Assembly (NCBI RefSeq): GCF_003260015.1
Contig: NZ_QCXS01000002.1
Coordinates: forward strand, 372,001 to 436,000
DNA from: Nakamurella deserti
GTDB lineage: Bacteria; Actinomycetota; Actinomycetes; Mycobacteriales; Nakamurellaceae
DNA: 64,000 bases
Direction: 5' to 3'
In this document: positions 60,936 to 64,000 of the stretch, one piece after another
Layout of the letters: each line of letters starts with the position of its first letter
How positions within the stretch are numbered: the first letter of the stretch is position 1
Program-made: the position numbers and the translations under genes
The notes under the pieces: generated by a model
Databases searched by the model: none
Told to the model about the DNA's origin: nothing
Seen by the model: only the letters and a program-made list of their open reading frames with translations

Positions 60936-63137
60936 TCAGTTGAAGGTGTTCAGCGACACCGTGGCACCCGGCTCGACCCGGGTGCCCGGTGCGGGATCCT
61001 GGGACTGCACCGTCGAGCCGAGCCCGAAGAACGACGTGACCTGCACGTACAGGCCCGCTCCGGTCAGCTGACCGCCGGCCTCGTCCACGTTGCGGCCCCG
61101 GACGTCGGGCATCGTGACCGCGTTCGACACGGTGACGGTGACCGTCGACGCCGCCGGGTCCACCAGCGTCCCGGCGGCCGGGTCGGTACGGATGACGTCG
61201 CCGCCGTCCACGTCGGAGTCGAACTGGGCCGGCCCCACCGTCACGGTCAGTTTCGCGCCCTGCAGCGTCGCCGTCGCGTCGGCCTGGCTGGAACCGACGA
61301 CGTCGGGCACCACCAGCGAGCTGCTGACCACCAGCTGCACCGTCGCTCCCGCGGCGAGGGTCTCCCCGGCGGCCGGCCGGGTGCCGATCACGGTGCCCGC
61401 GGGCCGCTCGGGGTCGAACTGGTCGACCTGCGTCCCGATGCCGAAACCCGCCACCTTGAGCGCGTTCTCGGCGTCGACGACGGTCTTGTCGGTGACCGCG
61501 GGCACCGGGACGGGTTCGGCGCCCTTGCTCACGACCAGCGTGACGGGAGCCCCGATGTCCAGTGCGGTGCCGGCGGCCGGCTCCGTGCGCACCACCGCGC
61601 CGGCCGGTACCTCGGCGTCGAAGACGGCCGCGGCCTCGTCCCTGGTCACGGTGAGATCCGCGGCCGTCAGGGCGGTCTCGGCGTCGTCCGGAGCCGTACC
61701 GGCCTCGATCGCCGGTACCACCGGCCGCCCGGTGCTCACCACCAGCCGGATCTCCGATCCGCGGAGCTCGCGGGCGCCCTCGGCGGGGTCGACGGCGGCC
61801 ACCCGGCCGGCCGCCATCCGGTTGTCGTGGGCTTCGCTGACCACCGCGACCAGGCCGGCCGACTCCACCGTCTGCACCGCCGACTCCCGGGCCTGCCCGA
61901 CCAACGTCGGCACCGTGGTGTAGCGGCCGCTGCCGAACCACCAGCCGCCGACGCCGGCCGCCGACGCGAGCAGCAGCACGACCACGCCGATGATCCAGGC
62001 GCGACGCCGCCGGCGGCGACGCTGCGGCTCCGCCGGCTCCGGGCGCCGGGCGACCACCTGGGTCGCGCCGTCGGCGACCGGTGCCGTCTGCCGCTGCGGC
62101 GGGGTCGCCGTGGTGAGGAAGGTGGTGTCGCCGGCGCCGGGTCCGGTGTCGCGCCGGTCGGCGACCCGGCCGCTGTCGGTGTCGCCGTCGGTCCGGGGCC
62201 GGGCCGCGGGCATCACCCGGGTGGCGTGGGCCGGCCGCGCCGGGGTCGGCACCGGGACCGGCACCCGGCGGATCAGCAGCCGGGCGCGCATCCGGATCAG
62301 TTCAGACAGGAACTCCGCGGCGTCGGCCGGGCGGTCCGATGAGTTGCGGGCGGTCGCGCGCACCATGATCTCGTCCAACGGCGCCGGCACCCCGATGGCC
62401 AGCGTCGACGGGGCCGGCACGTCCTCGTGCACGTGCTGGTAGGCCACGCTGAGCGCGGTACCGCCGTCGAACGGCGGCCGCCCGGTGAGCATCTCGAACC
62501 CCAGCACGCCCGCGGAGTAGACGTCGGAGCGGGCGTCGGAGAACCCGGTCGAGACCTGCTCGGGGGAGAGGTAGGCGACGGTGCCGAGGATGACGTCGCC
62601 GGTGGCCACCGTCGTGGACGTGACCGCTCGGACCAACCCGAAGTCGGCGACCTTGACCTCGCCGCGGGTGGAGATGAGCACGTTCTCCGGCTTGACGTCG
62701 CGGTGCACCAGCCCCGCCTCGTGGGCCGCGCCCAGGGCCGACAGCACGGGCTCCAGGATCGACAGCGCCACCGGCACGCTCATCGCGCCGTGCTCGGTCA
62801 GCAGGTCGCGCAGGGTGCCGCCGTCGACCAGCTCCATCACCAGGAACACGGTGTCGCCGTCGCGGCCCTGGTCGTACACGGCCACGATGCCGCGGTGGTG
62901 CAGGGCGGCCGCGGTTCGGGCCTCGCGGTCGAAACGGGCCAGGAAGGTCGGGTCCCGGACGAGGTCGTCCTTGAGGATCTTGATCGCCACCGGCCGGTCG
63001 AGGCGCAGGTCCACGCCCCGGTACACCGCCGACATACCGCCCCGGGCGATCAACGCACCGAGCCGGTACCGGCCGTCGAGCACGGTGGACCGGGGACCGT
63101 CCGGCGTCGTCGTCTCCGCCGGGCGGCCCGCTTCCAT
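60936..63137 (-). CDS. pknL: PknL-like Ser/Thr protein kinase with five PASTA repeats
   Basis: This is a 733-residue transmembrane kinase. The catalytic domain (22-290) has ALIARGGMSAVYRG, invariant Lys53 in VAIKIL, HRDVKPEN (Asp147), DFG (165-167) and GTVAYLSPEQV. A Pro/Ala/Arg juxtamembrane region leads to a basic stretch and one helix near 385-405 (WIIGVVVLLLASAAGVGGWW). Five PASTA-type repeats of about 65 residues follow outside the cell, with motifs such as VPTLVGQA, VPDVVGSS and MPDVRGRN. PASTA domains bind muropeptides or lipid II. M. tuberculosis PknL lacks them. ATG 63137 is 9 nt after TAGGAT (63151-63146). Confidence 0.92.
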   Translation of the reverse strand: MEAGRPAETTTPDGPRSTVLDGRYRLGALIARGGMSAVYRGVDLRLDRPVAIKILKDDLVRDPTFLARFDREARTAAALHHRGIVAVYDQGRDGDTVFLVMELVDGGTLRDLLTEHGAMSVPVALSILEPVLSALGAAHEAGLVHRDVKPENVLISTRGEVKVADFGLVRAVTSTTVATGDVILGTVAYLSPEQVSTGFSDARSDVYSAGVLGFEMLTGRPPFDGGTALSVAYQHVHEDVPAPSTLAIGVPAPLDEIMVRATARNSSDRPADAAEFLSELIRMRARLLIRRVPVPVPTPARPAHATRVMPAARPRTDGDTDSGRVADRRDTGPGAGDTTFLTTATPPQRQTAPVADGATQVVARRPEPAEPQRRRRRRRAWIIGVVVLLLASAAGVGGWWFGSGRYTTVPTLVGQARESAVQTVESAGLVAVVSEAHDNRMAAGRVAAVDPAEGARELRGSEIRLVVSTGRPVVPAIEAGTAPDDAETALTAADLTVTRDEAAAVFDAEVPAGAVVRTEPAAGTALDIGAPVTLVVSKGAEPVPVPAVTDKTVVDAENALKVAGFGIGTQVDQFDPERPAGTVIGTRPAAGETLAAGATVQLVVSSSLVVPDVVGSSQADATATLQGAKLTVTVGPAQFDSDVDGGDVIRTDPAAGTLVDPAASTVTVTVSNAVTMPDVRGRNVDEAGGQLTGAGLYVQVTSFFGLGSTVQSQDPAPGTRVEPGATVSLNTFN

Positions 63138-63186
63138 GAGGACCGATCCTAACGGCGGGGCGTTGGTGATCGGGCGAGCCGGATGA

Positions 63187-63192
63187 CAGGCT
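63187..63192 (+). promoter_or_regulatory. -10 element of the Rv2175c-like gene
   Basis: CAGGCT ends 7 nt before GTG 63199. The identical hexamer stands at the same distance before the gene at 27737. It favours GTG 63199 over the in-frame GTG 63193, which abuts the hexamer. Confidence 0.5.
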
Positions 63193-63198
63193 GTGGCG

Positions 63199-63534
63199 GT
63201 GTCCTCCGATCCCACGTTCGTCCCGTTGCCCGACATCGCGATCGCCCTCGACCTCGGCATCACCAAGGTCCACCAGCTGGTGAAGGACCGGGCCGTGCTC
63301 GCCGTCCGCCGCGACGGCGTCCGGGTCATCCCCGCCGAGTTCGTCCACGACGGTCAGGTGGTGAAGTCGTTGCCGGCCACCATCACCCTGCTCACCGACG
63401 CCGGCTACGACGACGACGAGATCATCACCTGGTTGTTCACGCCGGACGACAGCCTGCCCGGCCGGCCGATCGACGCGTTGCGGGAGAACCGCGGCACCGA
63501 GATCAAGCGCCGCGCCCAGGCCGCGGGATTCTGA
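63199..63534 (+). CDS. Small winged-helix DNA-binding protein (Rv2175c family)
   Basis: This 111-residue protein has an N-terminal helix-turn-helix-like segment (LPDIAIALDLGITKVHQLVKDRAVL near 9-33), wing AVRRDGVRVIPAEFV, and a C-terminal helical half with LTDAGYDDDEIITWLFTPDDSLPGRPIDAL split near 62-90. In M. tuberculosis Rv2175c binds DNA and is phosphorylated on its N-terminal Thr by the adjacent kinase PknL. Here the gene is divergent from the PknL-like kinase, so the same partnership is likely. A Thr at position 6 (SSDPTF) is a candidate phosphosite. Confidence 0.88.
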   Translation: MSSDPTFVPLPDIAIALDLGITKVHQLVKDRAVLAVRRDGVRVIPAEFVHDGQVVKSLPATITLLTDAGYDDDEIITWLFTPDDSLPGRPIDALRENRGTEIKRRAQAAGF

Positions 63535-64000
63535 CCGCGACGCCGGAGCGGCCCGCGGCGCTGCCGCGACCGGCCCGGTGGAAGGCCGCCCTGGCCCTGG
63601 TCGTCGCCGCGGCGGTGCACCTGTACGCGCAGGCCGGGATGATGCTCGGCGTCCCCGGGTGGACGGCCGGCACCTTCCGCGACTACTACGTGCCCGACCA
63701 GCTGGCCTACCTGGCCATCGCCACCGACTGGTCGGCCGGCACCACCGCGTCGCTGGAGCCGTTCACCGAGACCGGGTCGATCTACTACCCGCGGCTGTAT
63801 TACCAGTTCCTCGGCACCGTGGCCCGGCTGACCGGCAGCACCGCCGCCACCGCGTGGACCGTCGTCGGGCTGACCGTACAGGTGCTGCTGGTCGTGGCCA
63901 TCGGGCTGACCGCGGTGCTGCTGACCCGTCGCTGGTGGGCGGGCCTCCTCGGGTTCGTGCCGTTCGTCGTGGGGACGCTGGCGAACCTGCGGTACGGCGG
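63531..64000 (+). CDS. Integral membrane protein, possibly GT-C-like (C-terminus off window)
   Basis: The frame remains open to the right edge, with at least three helices: WKAALALVVAAAVHLYAQAG near 15-34, AWTVVGLTVQVLLVVAIGLTAVLL near 107-130 and WWAGLLGFVPFVVGTLANL. The first loop contains DYYVPDQLAYLAIATDW, resembling the acidic first-loop motif of GT-C glycosyltransferases or polyprenol-linked enzymes. I see no ATG, GTG or TTG that preserves the first helix. The only fitting codon is CTG 63531, which overlaps the upstream stop as CTGA. The function is unknown. Confidence 0.65.
   Translation, partial: MTATPERPAALPRPARWKAALALVVAAAVHLYAQAGMMLGVPGWTAGTFRDYYVPDQLAYLAIATDWSAGTTASLEPFTETGSIYYPRLYYQFLGTVARLTGSTAATAWTVVGLTVQVLLVVAIGLTAVLLTRRWWAGLLGFVPFVVGTLANLRYG

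Overview
This is a GC-rich chromosomal window from an actinobacterium, probably a relative of the Frankineae/Nakamurella group, although the genus cannot be fixed from the sequence alone. Four things point this way: strong G/C bias at third codon positions, frequent GTG starts, many genes beginning 7-9 nt after a -10 hexamer (leaderless mRNAs), and long blocks that keep the gene content of the Mycobacterium tuberculosis Rv2175c-Rv2230c region. The flagship M. tuberculosis families are present: Hip1/CaeA protease, glnA2, adenosine kinase, asnB, ctaC/ctaF, ctaE-qcrCAB, trpD, the DEDDh-GIY-YIG protein, NlpC/P60, PimB', an ArsA-like ATPase, an acyltransferase, an RNase T-like exonuclease, class II DAHP synthase, PknL and the Rv2175c regulator. 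I saw no tRNA, insertion sequence, prophage or CRISPR array.

Layout. 1-6.9 kb holds mixed housekeeping genes: a truncated proline/glutamine-rich membrane protein, an Rv0805-like phosphodiesterase with a HAD phosphatase, small membrane proteins, an LLM-class oxidoreductase, peptide deformylase, a PPOX-fold protein with an aldo-keto reductase, and Ohr. 6.9-21.2 kb is an accessory L-arabinose module. It contains a YtfQ/YtfR/YtfT/YjfF-like ABC importer (minus strand), a divergent LacI-family repressor, then araB-araD-araA, a mutarotase and a GH3 glycosidase (plus strand). The importer and araB promoters share one architecture: a -35 box, four variable bases, and a CG-centred 14-bp operator lying over the -10. 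21.2-25.5 kb carries SURF1, a low-molecular-weight tyrosine phosphatase, a NIF3-like protein, a zinc-ribbon coiled-coil protein, a histidine phosphatase and the RNase P RNA, whose -10 contains the stop codon of the preceding gene.

25.6-37.6 kb holds small membrane peptides, an RNB-domain ribonuclease, a DUF4012 protein, the Hip1-like lipoprotein protease, a glutamine synthetase, an IscA/ErpA-type protein, a PfkB kinase and AsnB. 37.7-44.5 kb is the aerobic terminal respiratory block: ctaC-ctaF (plus), a double GNAT protein, then ctaE-qcrC-qcrA-qcrB (minus). The last three of these are coupled by 4-nt stop/start overlaps. SURF1 elsewhere in the window serves the same oxidase. 44.5-49.4 kb holds a degenerate receiver-domain gene coupled to trpD, a stand-alone Lrp ligand-binding domain, the DEDDh-GIY-YIG nuclease and an NYN-domain protein.

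49.4-53.8 kb is an envelope block. Two paralogous secreted NlpC/P60 endopeptidases flank the PimB'-like mannosyltransferase. The first is preceded by a c-di-AMP (ydaO-type) riboswitch; the second has a similar promoter but no riboswitch. 53.8-64 kb continues with a metallophosphoesterase, SRPBCC, ArsA-like ATPase, ROK kinase, acyltransferase, exoribonuclease, DAHP synthase, a PknL-like kinase with five PASTA repeats, a small DNA-binding protein, and a membrane protein that runs off the right edge and appears to start at a CTG overlapping the upstream stop.
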